Positions 1 to 9,196 are shown, counted from the first letter of the stretch. The stretch is DNA of 64,000 bases from CAWIJK01 sp963836375 (GCA_963836375.1 CAWIJK010000002.1:1302001-1366000); one strand, 5' to 3'. Notes: generated by a model not told the origin, from the sequence alone. A program made the numbers and translations.

Positions 1-233
1 ATGTTGCGGCCCATGATGACCGCGCCGACGCCGGCCAGGCCCTCTTCGACGACCCGGCTGCTGGCGTTGGTGTCGCCGCCGTCGATGCCGTGGGGGGCCC
101 TCCACGCCGCCAGCGCGAAGAGCCACTCATGGAGCTGCATCCCGCCTATCCCGAGCGGGTGCTCGGCTGACGGGTGCTCGCCGGCCACGAAGCCGTCGAG
201 GGACACCGAGATGTGAAATCTCACTCTGCCCAT
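1..233 (-). CDS. Dihydrofolate reductase-family (RibD C-terminal-like) protein, partial
   Basis: The 77 visible residues begin MGRVRFHISVSLDGFVAG and later reach GAVIMGRN. This is the N-terminal strand and first nucleotide-binding region of DHFR/RibD-type reductases, which use NAD(P)H on small substrates. The ATG at 233 is preceded by AAGGAG at good spacing, which fixes the start. The gene runs off the left edge, so the C-terminal half and the substrate cannot be judged. Many actinobacterial members of this family are uncharacterised reductases and not true folate enzymes. Confidence 0.8.
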   Translation of the reverse strand, partial: MGRVRFHISVSLDGFVAGEHPSAEHPLGIGGMQLHEWLFALAAWRAPHGIDGGDTNASSRVVEEGLAGVGAVIMGRN

Positions 234-255
234 CGCTCTCCTTCCGGGCTCGGGG

Positions 256-777
256 TCACAGGCGGTGGGCCGCCGACTCCAAGAGGACGATCAGCACCCC
301 CACCCCGGTCACCAGGGTGACATAGCCGACGCGGCGGTAGACCGAGCGGCGGGGGCCCCCGGCGGTGGCGATGCCCACGGCCGCCAGGGCCAGTACCCCG
401 ACGATCTGGGCCACCCTGAGCCCGGTGGTCGTCGAGTACACGCCCACCTCGGCCAGGATCATCACGATCGTGGCCGGCACGGCAGCCGACACGATGGCCC
501 ACGACGAGGCGAACTCGGCGGCGATGTCGCGGACCGGCATGGTCAGGGTGGGCCGTCGGCGGCGCTCGGCCACGACCTGGGACATTCCGTGGGCCAGCCA
601 GATGGCGACGGCTCCGATGATGATGACGGCGCCCACGCTCAGGGCGTCGGGGTGGGGCTCGAAGGTCAGCCCGAGGATGGCCACCAGGGTGGCGATGGTC
701 CCGTAGACGTAGTCGGCGAACCAGTTGGAGGCACGCTCGCCGCCCAACCACCCCTGCGCCCTCGCCACCACGTGCAC
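256..777 (-). CDS. Hypothetical membrane protein, 4-5 TM
   Basis: A protein of about 173 residues. It has a short amphipathic start (VHVVARAQGWLGGERASNW), then hydrophobic segments near residues 20-40, 50-65, 90-110, 120-140 and 145-165, separated by a basic loop (AERRRRPTLT). No catalytic motif is recognised. The GTG at 777 lies 7 bases after the stop of the upstream membrane protein, so the two are probably co-transcribed. GTG at 771 or 768 are possible alternative starts. The function is unknown. Confidence 0.65.
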   Translation of the reverse strand: MHVVARAQGWLGGERASNWFADYVYGTIATLVAILGLTFEPHPDALSVGAVIIIGAVAIWLAHGMSQVVAERRRRPTLTMPVRDIAAEFASSWAIVSAAVPATIVMILAEVGVYSTTTGLRVAQIVGVLALAAVGIATAGGPRRSVYRRVGYVTLVTGVGVLIVLLESAAHRL

Positions 778-784
778 CGGATCT

Positions 785-1516
785 TCAGGCGGGTGCGGGG
801 TACGAGGTGGGGACGCGGAGCCCGGCCAACAGGTGGCGCACGGCGACCAGGCCGGCCATCGACGCGAGGACGTAAGCGGCTTCCAAGGAACCCGAGCCGG
901 CGATGTGGTACCACTGGGTCCGCCAGGACCCGTCACCGATGTACTCGAAGACAAGGCCGGCGATGAAGGCGGCCCCCCCGATGGCCCCAAGGGCGAAGAG
1001 CACGCCGGTGCATCGCAGGAGGCGCCTGGTGCGCGAGAGGTGTCCGGCGACCTCGGCGGCCGCCCCCTGCGCGTCGACGTAGTGCTGGACGATCCAGCGC
1101 CGTTCGGACCACTTGACCGCCTGCCACCACAAGAGGCCGAGGATGACCAGGAGCAGGAGCACGCCCTCGCCGTCGGCGTACTCGAAGGCGGACTGGAGCA
1201 GCAGGCCGAGGCGCTGACCATGAGTCGGGGCCGGGGGCGACCCCCAGATCCCAGTGGCCACGATGACGCCGGCGAAGCGCAGCACCGCGGCCACCAAGAG
1301 GGCCGCCGCCACCCCTTCGGCCAGTTCCCAGGGGGTCCGGCCCCGTGGGGCCGGCGCCCGCCCGGTCTCGGGCCCGGGCGCCGATGCGGCCGGCGCCGCC
1401 GGGACCTCCGGAGCCGGTGGGGGCGCCGTGACCACCCGGGACGGTGCGGTGCTCGGGGGGTACCAGCGGCCGTCGGAGGCCAGCCACCACCCGGGCCCCT
1501 CGGCTGTCGCGCTCAT
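785..1516 (-). CDS. Membrane protein with N-terminal W-rich GWWLASDGRWYPP-type motif
   Basis: 243 residues. Residues 8-21 (PGWWLASDGRWYPP) resemble the short Trp/Tyr motif (DUF2510-like) found at the N-terminus of many actinobacterial membrane proteins. A Pro/Ala-rich linker follows to about residue 60, then four hydrophobic segments. The core pattern (WELxEG..AA, YADGEGVLLLL, LLWWQAVKWSER) matches the protein at 30958-31674, so the two look like paralogues. It is the first gene of a pair with the membrane protein at 256-777. The function is unknown. Confidence 0.7.
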   Translation of the reverse strand: MSATAEGPGWWLASDGRWYPPSTAPSRVVTAPPPAPEVPAAPAASAPGPETGRAPAPRGRTPWELAEGVAAALLVAAVLRFAGVIVATGIWGSPPAPTHGQRLGLLLQSAFEYADGEGVLLLLVILGLLWWQAVKWSERRWIVQHYVDAQGAAAEVAGHLSRTRRLLRCTGVLFALGAIGGAAFIAGLVFEYIGDGSWRTQWYHIAGSGSLEAAYVLASMAGLVAVRHLLAGLRVPTSYPAPA

Positions 1517-1687
1517 GGTCTCTCCCTCCGGGCGAGCCCCGGCCGCCTCGGTCCCGAGTGTAGGGACTGGAGGACCATGCCCCGGGGTGGGACCCGTCGC
1601 CCGGTCGACGGCCGGTCTCCGAGCCGGTGGAGCGCCCCGCGTCCGGGGTGCCTGACGGTCCAGGGCAACAAGCTCGGGTGGCTGACC

Positions 1688-2707
1688 TCACCGTGCCTTG
1701 ATGGCCGCCACCAGCTCGGCGATCCGCTCGTCGGCGATCGGGTAGCCCGGGAAGTAGCAACAGACCCGTGAGGCCAAGCCCCCGAAGCGCCGCGAGATCT
1801 CCGCGGCACACTCCTCGGGGGTCCCGACGACGGCCAGGGTCCCGAGCATGGCCTCGTCGATCAGCCCGGACATGGCCGACCACTCCCCCCGCTTGGACAG
1901 GGCGTTGAGACGGGGCTGCAGGTCGCCCCAACCCTCGACGTCGAGCACCGGCCGGTAGGCCGGGGTCGACCCGTAGAAGGCGAGCAGCAGGCGGACCCCC
2001 TGGCGGGCGGCCTCCAGCTCGTCGTCCCCCCGGCCGACGGCGACGATCGCCTCGCCCACCACCTCGAGGTCCTCGGGCGCTCGGCCGGCGGCGGCGAGGC
2101 CCCGTCCGATGGCCGGCGCCGTGCGCTGGCGGAGGTGGCGGGCGCTGTTGAAGGGCATCACGAGGATCCCGTCGGCCACCTCGGCCGCCATCTCGGTCAT
2201 CTTCGGCCCGAGCGCGCCGACGAGCACCGGGGGGGCGCCGAACGGGTTGGGCCCGGGGTCGAAGGCCGGGGTCATGAGGGTGTGGGTGGTGAACTCCCCC
2301 ACGAAGTGGACCGGCGACCTGTCCTGCCACGACGCCAGGATCGCCTTGACGGCGAGCACCGACTCGCGCATGCGGGCGACGGGCTTGGTCCACGTCGACC
2401 CGTAACGGCGCTCGATGTGGGCCTTGATCTGCGAGCCCAGGCCGAGCCGGAAGCGACCGCCCGAGAGCGCCTGGAGGTCGTAGGCCTGCTGGGCCAGGTG
2501 GAAGGGACTCCGGGGCAGGGCGACCGCCACGTTGGTCATCAGATCGACGTCGGCCAGCCCGGCCGCCAACACCAAGGGGAAGAACACGTCGTGGGCGTTC
2601 TCGAAGCTGAAGAGCCCGTCCACCCCGGTCCGGGCCAGCTCGGCGGCCCGCTGCCCTGCTCCCCCCGGGTCGGTCCCGAGGAGCACGTCGACCTTCAGAG
2701 CCGCCAC
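1688..2707 (-). CDS. LLM-class F420-dependent oxidoreductase (TIGR03617-like)
   Basis: 339 residues with the bacterial-luciferase-like TIM-barrel pattern: KVDVLLGTDPGG at the first strand, SFENAHDVFFPLVLAA, an ALSGGRFRLGLGSQ motif near residue 85, and PPVLVGALGPKMTEMAAEVADG near residue 155. Family members use coenzyme F420 (some use FMN) to oxidise or reduce small substrates, and the substrate cannot be read here. The start is GTG at 2707. The DUF2269 membrane protein ends 16 bases upstream on the same strand, so the two genes probably form an operon. Confidence 0.85.
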   Translation of the reverse strand: MAALKVDVLLGTDPGGAGQRAAELARTGVDGLFSFENAHDVFFPLVLAAGLADVDLMTNVAVALPRSPFHLAQQAYDLQALSGGRFRLGLGSQIKAHIERRYGSTWTKPVARMRESVLAVKAILASWQDRSPVHFVGEFTTHTLMTPAFDPGPNPFGAPPVLVGALGPKMTEMAAEVADGILVMPFNSARHLRQRTAPAIGRGLAAAGRAPEDLEVVGEAIVAVGRGDDELEAARQGVRLLLAFYGSTPAYRPVLDVEGWGDLQPRLNALSKRGEWSAMSGLIDEAMLGTLAVVGTPEECAAEISRRFGGLASRVCCYFPGYPIADERIAELVAAIKAR

Positions 2708-2723
2708 GCCGGCGCCGGGTCGT

Positions 2724-3233
2724 TCACGCGCCGCCGCCCGGTTGGACCACCATCACCACCACCACGGCGAAAAGGATCACGAGATCCACCCGGGCGGCGG
2801 TGACGATCCGCCCGACCCGTTGGCGCACCTCGGGTGTGACCGTCCCCCCGGAGGCCTCGAGCATCTCGTGCACCTTGCCCCCCTGGGGACCGACGTAGCC
2901 GGTGGTGATACCGAGCGAGATGGCCCACCCGGCCATGCCGACGCTGAGAAAGGGCTTGGAGAACCCGAGATGGGCGATCCCGATCATGCCGAAGCCACAA
3001 GCCAGCAGGACGAGGGACGCCGGGACGAAGAACCGGGTCGCCCAGAACTCGGCCGACGACGCCACCTCGGCGTACTCGGCATCGTTGCGCGCCGATCTGG
3101 CCCGCTGGGCCTGCAGCGTCAGCATTAGGCCGCCTCCCAGCCATGCGATGGCGGCCACGATGTGGATCACGAGGAGCGTCTTGTAGCCCGCACCGTTGGT
3201 GGAGTCGGCGACGGCCACCGGCAACAAGCCCAT
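2724..3233 (-). CDS. DUF2269-like four-TM membrane protein
   Basis: 169 residues with four hydrophobic segments: about 20-43 (starting at LLVIHIVAAIAWLGGG), 68-88, 97-115 and 148-165. The first helix carries the His and Trp-Leu-Gly-Gly pattern seen in DUF2269 and CopD-like membrane proteins. It probably sits in the cytoplasmic membrane. The ATG is at 3233. It is the upstream partner of the LLM oxidoreductase. The biochemical role is unknown. Confidence 0.75.
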   Translation of the reverse strand: MGLLPVAVADSTNGAGYKTLLVIHIVAAIAWLGGGLMLTLQAQRARSARNDAEYAEVASSAEFWATRFFVPASLVLLACGFGMIGIAHLGFSKPFLSVGMAGWAISLGITTGYVGPQGGKVHEMLEASGGTVTPEVRQRVGRIVTAARVDLVILFAVVVVMVVQPGGGA

Positions 3234-3266
3234 GGCGCCAGAACCTAAGAGGTGGCCGACGGCCGG

Positions 3267-3755
3267 TCAATCCGCTCCGGGCGAACCCTCACCCTCGGCC
3301 GAGGCCGCCAGGGCGGCCAACGTCCGCTCCATGCCCTGGCGGTTGTGCGCGGCCCGCTCGGCCACCCCGCTGACCGGGCCGCCGAGCGCCCGGACCAACC
3401 ATCCGCGCCGGTCGACCCAGGTCTCGGTGACCCGGCACCGGTCGCCGGCCGGCTCGATGGCGTAGCCCCACCTCGCCACGGCGAGGCCGAGGGCGGTGAC
3501 GTCGAACTCGAAGGAGCGGGGAGCCTCGAAGGTCACGACCCGGACCTCGGTGCTCCAGCGCCTCTTCCCGTTGCGGTTGGTGCCCTTAAACCGGGCCCCC
3601 GGACCCGGGCCGCTCGACCCCCGCACCCAGGCGCCGCCCGTGTTCTCGGGCGACCACTCACCCATGCGCTCGAGGTCGGTCACCAGGGCCCAGACCCGCT
3701 CCGCCGGCGCGCCGATCTGGCGGGAGACGCACACCGGGGTCGACGGTTGGGCCAT
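3267..3755 (-). CDS. SRPBCC (START/Bet v1-like) family protein
   Basis: 162 residues. The opening SRQIGAPAERVWALVTDLERMGEWSPE is the standard first strand and helix of polyketide-cyclase/START-like ligand-binding proteins, and W(S)PE followed by RWGYAIEPAGDRCRVTETW fits the later strands. Such proteins bind or modify hydrophobic small molecules, and the ligand is unknown. The ATG at 3755 is supported by CAGAAT 6 bases upstream (3762-3767 on the reverse strand), as in leaderless transcripts. It is transcribed divergently from the lipoprotein hydrolase. Confidence 0.82.
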   Translation of the reverse strand: MAQPSTPVCVSRQIGAPAERVWALVTDLERMGEWSPENTGGAWVRGSSGPGPGARFKGTNRNGKRRWSTEVRVVTFEAPRSFEFDVTALGLAVARWGYAIEPAGDRCRVTETWVDRRGWLVRALGGPVSGVAERAAHNRQGMERTLAALAASAEGEGSPGAD

Positions 3756-3823
3756 GGGCGCATTCTGGCCCGCCGCGCCGGGCCCGACCACTCGGTGCGT
3801 CCCCGACGTGCCACAGTGAACCG

Positions 3824-5402
3824 GTGGCCGCGAACGGTGGGCCGGGGCGGTCCCCTCGACGCCGGACCGGCTGGGGTGGCCTCGTGGTGGCCGCGCTCGT
3901 GGTCGTGCTGGCGAGCGCCTGCGCCCCTCTGCCGGGCGGGCCCTCGGCCACCCGGGCCACGGTCGCCGTGCCCGAGCGGCCCACGACCACCTCGGGCGCC
4001 CCGGCGACGACGACCACCGATACCCTGCCGGCCCCCGGGCCGGTGCAGTGGTCACCGTGCGGGGCCTACCAGTGCGGCTCGGTCACGGTGCCGCTCGACT
4101 ACGCCGACCCCGGCGGCCCGACTATCCAGATCGCGCTGATCCGGCACCCGGCGGACGTCCCCTCCCAACGGATCGGGTCGTTGGTCATCGACCCGGGGGG
4201 ACCGGGGGTGTCCGGTGTCGACGACATGGCCAACGAGATGAGCGCACTGACCCAGGGCCTGCTCGACGACTTCGACATCGTGATGTTCGACCCCCGCGGG
4301 GTCCAGCGCAGCGATCCGGTGAGCTGCACGCCGAGGGCGCCGTCCACGACCACGACGACGCCCGGTCCACCGCTCGACCCGGTGCCCGAGACGGCCGCCG
4401 CCCAGCAGGCCCTGATCGCCTCCTTCCGCTCGTATGCCCAAGGGTGCGAGCAGGCCAGCGGAACCACCCTCGCCGACGTGGGCACGGTCCAAGCGGCCCA
4501 GGACCTCGACCGGATCCGGGCGGCCCTGGGTGACGCCACCCTCACCTACATGGGCCAGTCCTACGGGACGCTGCTCGGCGCCACCTACGCCGGCATGTTC
4601 CCGGCCCGCGTGCGGGCCATGGTCCTCGACAGCGCCGTCGACCCAGCGCTCAGCGCCAACCAGATGGTCCTGGCCCAGGCCACCGGCTTCGAGAACTCGC
4701 TCGACGACTTCTTCAGCTGGTGCGCCGGTTCCGCCTCGTGCCCGTGGCGTCCGGCCGGTGACCCGACGGCCGCCGTCCTGGCCCTCATCGAACGGTCACG
4801 CCTCGAGCCGCTGCCGGCCGGCGACGGACAGACCGTCGGTCCGGGCCAGCTCTACGACGCCCTCTTGGGCGGCCTGTACTCGGAGTCGGACTGGCCCAGG
4901 CTGGCCGACGCCCTGGCCGGGGCGGCGACCGGGAACGGCTCGGCGGTGCTCGCCATGTCCTCGGACTACACGGCCAACGGCTCGGCCAACGGTGCCGACG
5001 CCGGCACGGCGATCAGCTGCCTCGACCACCCGGTGTCACGCGACCTCGCCGTCTACCCGGGTCTGGCCGCCGCCGACGGGGTGGCCGCCCCGGTCTTCGG
5101 ACCCCTGCTGGCCTGGGGCCAGGCCGGGTGCGCTGTCTGGCCGGTGCCCCCGAGCCGCACCCCGGGTTCGATCCTGGCCCCGGGATCGCCGCCGATCGTG
5201 GTGGTGGGCACGACGGGCGATCCGGCGACCCCGTACCAGTGGGCGGTCTCGGTGGCCCACGAGCTCCAGCACGGCGTGCTCGTCACCCGCGACGGCGTCG
5301 ACCACGTGGCGTACTTCTACAGCCCGTGCGTTCGCCGCGCTGGTCCAGAGCTATCTCCTCACCGTGACCCCACCCGCCCCCGAGACCGTGTGCACCAGCT
5401 GA
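3824..5402 (+). CDS. Secreted alpha/beta hydrolase (TAP-like peptidase family), frameshifted near the 3' end
   Basis: The N-terminus has a lipoprotein signal (VVAALVVVLASAC, lipid-attachment Cys at residue 33) and a Thr/Pro-rich linker, then the hydrolase domain. Visible are the oxyanion region IDPGGPGVSG (about 122-131), DPRGV near 156, and the nucleophile elbow GQSYGT with Ser246. Near the end, TRDGVDHVAYFYSPCV carries the catalytic His. After base 5330 the frame goes wrong. Skipping one base near 5333 restores AALVQSYLLTVTPPAPETVC and a stop at 5402, the normal TAP-domain ending. Without the correction the frame runs into the next gene. A real mutation and a sequence error cannot be told apart. 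Homologues release peptides from chain ends outside the cell. The start is GTG. Confidence 0.8.
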
Positions 5403-5438
5403 GGACCCGGCGTCGGCCCGGCTGCCATGCTGGAGCCG

Positions 5439-6323
5439 ATGGCCCGAGAAGCGACGACTGGAGCCGGTCTGCACCCCGCCGACGCCGCGTCCCTCCTGGC
5501 CGGATTGACGGGCGAGCGCTACGAACTGGTGGGCCGTCTCGCCGGCGGTGAGACCGGCGCCCACGAAGTCCTCGGGCCCGATGGGCCCCTCGTCGTGAAA
5601 TGGGAGTCATCGCCCCGAGCCAAGGCGCTGCGCACCGAGGCGGTCGTCCTGGCGGAGCGGCTGCGGGACCAGGGGGGGTGGCCGGTCCCCCGCCAGCGGG
5701 TTCTCGACGTGGGTGACTGGCGCTTCTTCCTCCAAGAGTTCATGCCCGGCGAGACGGTCCGGGTGGTGACCCTCGGGCTGGCCGACCAGCTCCTCGACCT
5801 CCACGCCCGGCGGCTGGGCATGGCCACGCCGGCCGATCCGAGCCACTGGCCCGCCGCGTTGTTAGAGACGCTCACCGAGGGCGGTGTCGGGTACTGCCGC
5901 CACGACTCGCTCCGCGGCTATGACGGGCGGACTGCCCGGCTCCTCGCCCGGATCGAGGCATACGGACGATCGGTCGACCCCGACGACCTCGACGGCGAAG
6001 ACGTGGTGCACTGGGACCTACACCCCGGCAACCTGCTGGCGGGCCCCGACGGCCTCAGCGCCATCGTCGACACCGATTTCGCCGCCGTCGGCGACGGCGC
6101 CTTCGACCTGGTCATGCTGGCGACGGCCAGCCTGGCCCTGCCGTGTGAGCCCGGGGTGCGCACCCGGCTGTCCCGGGCGGCCTTCGAGGGGCTCGGCGAC
6201 ACGAAGAGGAGGGCCTACCTGGCCCACCTGTTCGTGCGGTTCCTCGACTGGGCCATCCGCAGGGGTGCAGCCGGCGAGGTCGAGTTCTGGCTCGCCCGGT
6301 CCGACGAGATGCTCGACCTGTGA
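5439..6323 (+). CDS. Aminoglycoside phosphotransferase (APH)-like kinase
   Basis: About 294 residues in the protein-kinase-like APH fold. An ATP-binding region with VVKWESS (invariant-Lys strand) lies near residues 50-56. The catalytic loop VHWDLHPGNLL has the conserved Asp and Asn, and IVDTDFA provides the metal-binding Asp. Substrates in this family range from antibiotics to choline and homoserine and cannot be assigned. The ATG at 5439 is preferred because CATGCT lies 7 bases upstream as a leaderless -10 box. ATG at 5427 is the alternative. The stop overlaps an in-frame GTG of the next reading frame at 6320. Confidence 0.8.
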   Translation: MAREATTGAGLHPADAASLLAGLTGERYELVGRLAGGETGAHEVLGPDGPLVVKWESSPRAKALRTEAVVLAERLRDQGGWPVPRQRVLDVGDWRFFLQEFMPGETVRVVTLGLADQLLDLHARRLGMATPADPSHWPAALLETLTEGGVGYCRHDSLRGYDGRTARLLARIEAYGRSVDPDDLDGEDVVHWDLHPGNLLAGPDGLSAIVDTDFAAVGDGAFDLVMLATASLALPCEPGVRTRLSRAAFEGLGDTKRRAYLAHLFVRFLDWAIRRGAAGEVEFWLARSDEMLDL

Positions 6324-6400
6324 ACGGCGAGCCCCCGGGCACCGGCGCCGGGCCGTTACCATGGCCCGACGACCGCCGAGCGACACGGGGGACCGGGCCC

Positions 6401-6736
6401 ATGGACCAAGCACGAGCGCGCCAGCTGGTGGACCACGAGCGCAGGGTCCTCGAGGCGGCGGCGGCCGACGTCGGCGCCGAGCTGAGCGGCGTCGAAGGCG
6501 GCGACGCCCCCGACTGGTCGGACGCCGGCCCGGCCGAGACCGACGAGGAGACCGACGAGGCGGTGGCCGGTCTCTTGAAGCGCCGGCTGGCCGCACTGAA
6601 CCGGGCCGAGGAGCGCCTGGCCGCCGGCACCTACGGCCGGTCGGTCCGCAGCGGGGCGGTGATCCCCGACGAGCGCCTGGAGGCCGACCCCCTGGCCGAG
6701 CTCACCGCCGAGGAAGCCGCGTCGGGGACCGGCTGA
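6401..6736 (+). CDS. DksA/TraR-like protein without zinc-finger cysteines
   Basis: 111 residues. An N-terminal coiled-coil-like half (ARQLVDHERRVLEAAA, then LLKRRLAALNRAEERL) is followed by AAGTYGRSVRSGAVIPDERL. This is the DksA/TraR zinc-finger signature (GTYGxCxxCGxxIPxERL) with both visible Cys positions replaced by Ser. The second Cys pair is missing too. Family members bind in the RNA polymerase secondary channel. Without cysteines this one cannot form the usual zinc site. The ATG at 6401 is chosen; the in-frame GTG at 6320 would add an unconserved-looking 27 residues. The role is uncertain. Confidence 0.65.
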   Translation: MDQARARQLVDHERRVLEAAAADVGAELSGVEGGDAPDWSDAGPAETDEETDEAVAGLLKRRLAALNRAEERLAAGTYGRSVRSGAVIPDERLEADPLAELTAEEAASGTG

Positions 6737-6761
6737 GGCCCGCGGCCTCGGGGAGCATCCG

Positions 6762-7514
6762 ATGCCCCCGGCGCGCCGAGTGCTGCTCGCACTGCCCGAC
6801 CGCGACGTCGACGTCACCGAGGTCGCCGTCCCGTGGCGCCTGCTCACCGACGCCGGTCACGGGGTGGTCGTCGCCACCGAGCACGGCGGGCGGCCGGCGC
6901 CCGACCAGCGACTGCTCGACGGGGTGTTGTTCGGAAAGCTCGGGGCCGACCCCGCGGCAAAGGAGCTCTTCGCGCAGTTGGCCCGCTCGGCCGAGTTCGA
7001 CCGTCCGGCGACGTGGGGCGAGCTGTCGGCCGGCGAGTTCGACGGGCTGGTCCTTCCGGGCGGCCACGCCCCGGGCATGCGCCAGTACCTCGGCAACGCG
7101 CCGCTGCAGCGCCTGGTGGCCGACTTCTGGGCCACCGGCCGGCCGGTCGGGGCCATCTGCCACGGGGTGCTGGTCCTGGCCCGCACGCTCGACCCGGCGA
7201 CCGGGCGCAGCGTGCTCCACGACCGGCGAACGACCTGCCTGCCCAAGTACATGGAGCGGGCGGCCTACTGGCTGACCGGCTGGAACCTCGGCCGCTACTA
7301 CCGGACCTACCCGGCCTACGTCCAAGACGAGGTGCGGGCCAGTCTCGACGACCCCTCCCGCCAGTTCGTGAGAGGCCCGCTGCAGCTCACCGGGCGGGGC
7401 ACCCGGACCTCGGACCGCCACGCCTTCTGCGTGGTCGACGGCCGTTACGTGTCGGCCCGCTGGCCCGGGGACGCCTACCTGTTCGCCCGGCGTTTCGCGG
7501 AACTGCTCCGCTGA
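6762..7514 (+). CDS. DJ-1/PfpI-family type 1 glutamine amidotransferase-like protein
   Basis: 250 residues. DGLVLPGGHAPGM (about 94-106) and the nucleophile elbow GAICHG with Cys133-His134 are the family hallmarks. The C-terminal part (DRHAFCVVDGRYVSARWPGDAYLFARRF) matches the longer PfpI-like members with an extra YRTYPAYVQDEV insertion near residue 180. The group includes glyoxalase III/Hsp31-type deglycases and isonitrile hydratases, so activity is not assignable. The ATG at 6762 has GGGGAG upstream. Confidence 0.83.
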   Translation: MPPARRVLLALPDRDVDVTEVAVPWRLLTDAGHGVVVATEHGGRPAPDQRLLDGVLFGKLGADPAAKELFAQLARSAEFDRPATWGELSAGEFDGLVLPGGHAPGMRQYLGNAPLQRLVADFWATGRPVGAICHGVLVLARTLDPATGRSVLHDRRTTCLPKYMERAAYWLTGWNLGRYYRTYPAYVQDEVRASLDDPSRQFVRGPLQLTGRGTRTSDRHAFCVVDGRYVSARWPGDAYLFARRFAELLR

Positions 7515-7565
7515 ACCCCGGCATCACCGACGGGCCACCGGTCCCGAGCGCCCGGCGGCCTGGAC

Positions 7566-9185
7566 TCAGTGACCGGCCCGGAGCCGGTCGCGCAGGACGA
7601 ACTTTTGCACCTTGCCCGAGGCGGTCCGGGGCAGCTCGTCGACCACCCTGATCTCCTCGGGCCACTTCTGGCGGGCCAGACCGGCCGAGTTGAGGTGGGC
7701 CCGCAGGTCGTCGATCGACGGGGGCCGGGTCCCGGCCTGCATGCGGAAGAAGGCGCAGCCGTGCTCGCCCATCCGCTCGTCGGGGGCGGCGACCACGGCC
7801 ACCTCGGCCACCCCGTCCATCTTGGCCAGCAACTGCTCCACCTCGGCGGCACTCACGTTCTCACCGCCCCGGATGATGATGTCCTTCACCCGGTCGGTCA
7901 CCGTCAGGTAGCCGTCGTCGTCGACGACGCCGACGTCACCGGTCCGGAACCACCCCTCGGGGTCGACCGATGCCGCGGTGAGGGCCGGGTCGGTGTACCC
8001 GGCGAAGCGGTCCGGGCCCCGGGTGAGGATCTCGCCGGGGACCCCGCTCGGGGTGTCGCGCCCCCCCTCGTCGACCGTCCGCAGCTCGACGAAGGCCAGC
8101 GGTCGACCGTCGGTGTGGATGCGTTTCTCGCGGGCGTCGCTGTGCCGGCTGCCGGTGACCGACGGGTGCTCGGTGCAGCCGTAGGCCCGGGTGAGCGAGA
8201 TGCCGAGCCGGTCGGCCCGGTCGGCCACGGCGTCGGGGATGGGCGAACCGCCGAGGGAGACCATGGGCATCTTCTCGAGGTGCTCGGGCCCGAAGCCCGG
8301 CGCGTCGAGGAGGCTGGTGAAGAAGTAGGTGGAGCCGTTGCCGGCCCCGATCCCCTCTTCGACCATGGCGTCGAGCACGGTGGGCGGGTCCCAGCCGTCG
8401 ATGAGGTACAGCGGCTGGCCCCGGTACAGGGGAACCAGCAGCCCGGCCAGCATGCCGATGGAGTGGCCGACCGGGGCCCCGGTCAGGTTGGGGACGGCCC
8501 GCTCGTCTTGATGGTCGCCCAGTTGGCGGACCTCGAAACCGAGGGTCCGGTGGGTGTGGACCACCCCCTTGGGGTCGGCCGTCGTCCCCGAGGTGTAGCC
8601 GATCACGGCCGGGCCGTCGGGGTCGACGTCGGCCGGGCCGTCGACCGGGCGGGCCCGGCGCAGCGCGTCGAACGACGTGTCACCCGGCGGCGGCTCGGCC
8701 CCGACCACCACGACGTGCTCGAGCTGGCCCAGGCCCTCGCGCAAGGTGGCGAGGTCCCCCAGGTAGTCGCGCTGGCCGATCCGGCCCACCTGGATGAGGG
8801 CCCGGGCCCCGGACTGATCCAGGATGAAGCCCACCTCCTTGGGCCCGTAGAAGTGGACGATCGGTACCAGGACCACGCCGAGCATGGCGCAGGCGTAGAA
8901 GGTGGCGGCCGCCTCCACCCAGTTGGGCAGCTGGAAGGCCACCACGTCGCCGGGGCCGAGGCCGAGATCCCGCAGCCCCCCGGCCACCCGGCGGGCGTCC
9001 TCGTAGACCTCGCCGACCGTGCCGGTGTGGGGGTTGGTGGGCGACCAGATCCGGATCCGGCGCCCCGGGTCGACCAGCAGGCAGTCGGTCAGGAAGCGAC
9101 CGAGCGACCGGTCGTCCCAGGCACCCTGCTCGCGGTAGCGGCGGGCCAGGTCGGCCGGTACCGGTCGGAGCTCCCAGGTGGCCAC
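7566..9185 (-). CDS. Acyl-CoA synthetase (AMP-forming, ANL superfamily)
   Basis: 539 residues. The phosphate-binding loop YTSGTTADPKG (about residues 180-190), the adenine motif RAYGCTEHP, the hinge region GWFRTGDVG...VTDRVKDIIIRGGENVS, and the catalytic Lys in LPRTASGKVQK near the C-terminus are all present. It activates a carboxylic acid to its CoA thioester with ATP. Substrate chain length cannot be read. The GTG at 9185 sits 11 bases downstream of the acyl-CoA dehydrogenase stop, so the two form an operon controlled by the shared divergent region at 10292-10421. Confidence 0.9.
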   Translation of the reverse strand: MATWELRPVPADLARRYREQGAWDDRSLGRFLTDCLLVDPGRRIRIWSPTNPHTGTVGEVYEDARRVAGGLRDLGLGPGDVVAFQLPNWVEAAATFYACAMLGVVLVPIVHFYGPKEVGFILDQSGARALIQVGRIGQRDYLGDLATLREGLGQLEHVVVVGAEPPPGDTSFDALRRARPVDGPADVDPDGPAVIGYTSGTTADPKGVVHTHRTLGFEVRQLGDHQDERAVPNLTGAPVGHSIGMLAGLLVPLYRGQPLYLIDGWDPPTVLDAMVEEGIGAGNGSTYFFTSLLDAPGFGPEHLEKMPMVSLGGSPIPDAVADRADRLGISLTRAYGCTEHPSVTGSRHSDAREKRIHTDGRPLAFVELRTVDEGGRDTPSGVPGEILTRGPDRFAGYTDPALTAASVDPEGWFRTGDVGVVDDDGYLTVTDRVKDIIIRGGENVSAAEVEQLLAKMDGVAEVAVVAAPDERMGEHGCAFFRMQAGTRPPSIDDLRAHLNSAGLARQKWPEEIRVVDELPRTASGKVQKFVLRDRLRAGH

Positions 9186-9196
9186 GGCCGGCGCCG

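Noticed and set aside
6320..6400. GTG 6320 as the start of the DksA-like gene
   Set aside because: It would overlap the kinase stop (GTGA), which is attractive, but the added residues are Pro/Gly-rich and unlike the family. ATG 6401 begins at the conserved coiled coil.
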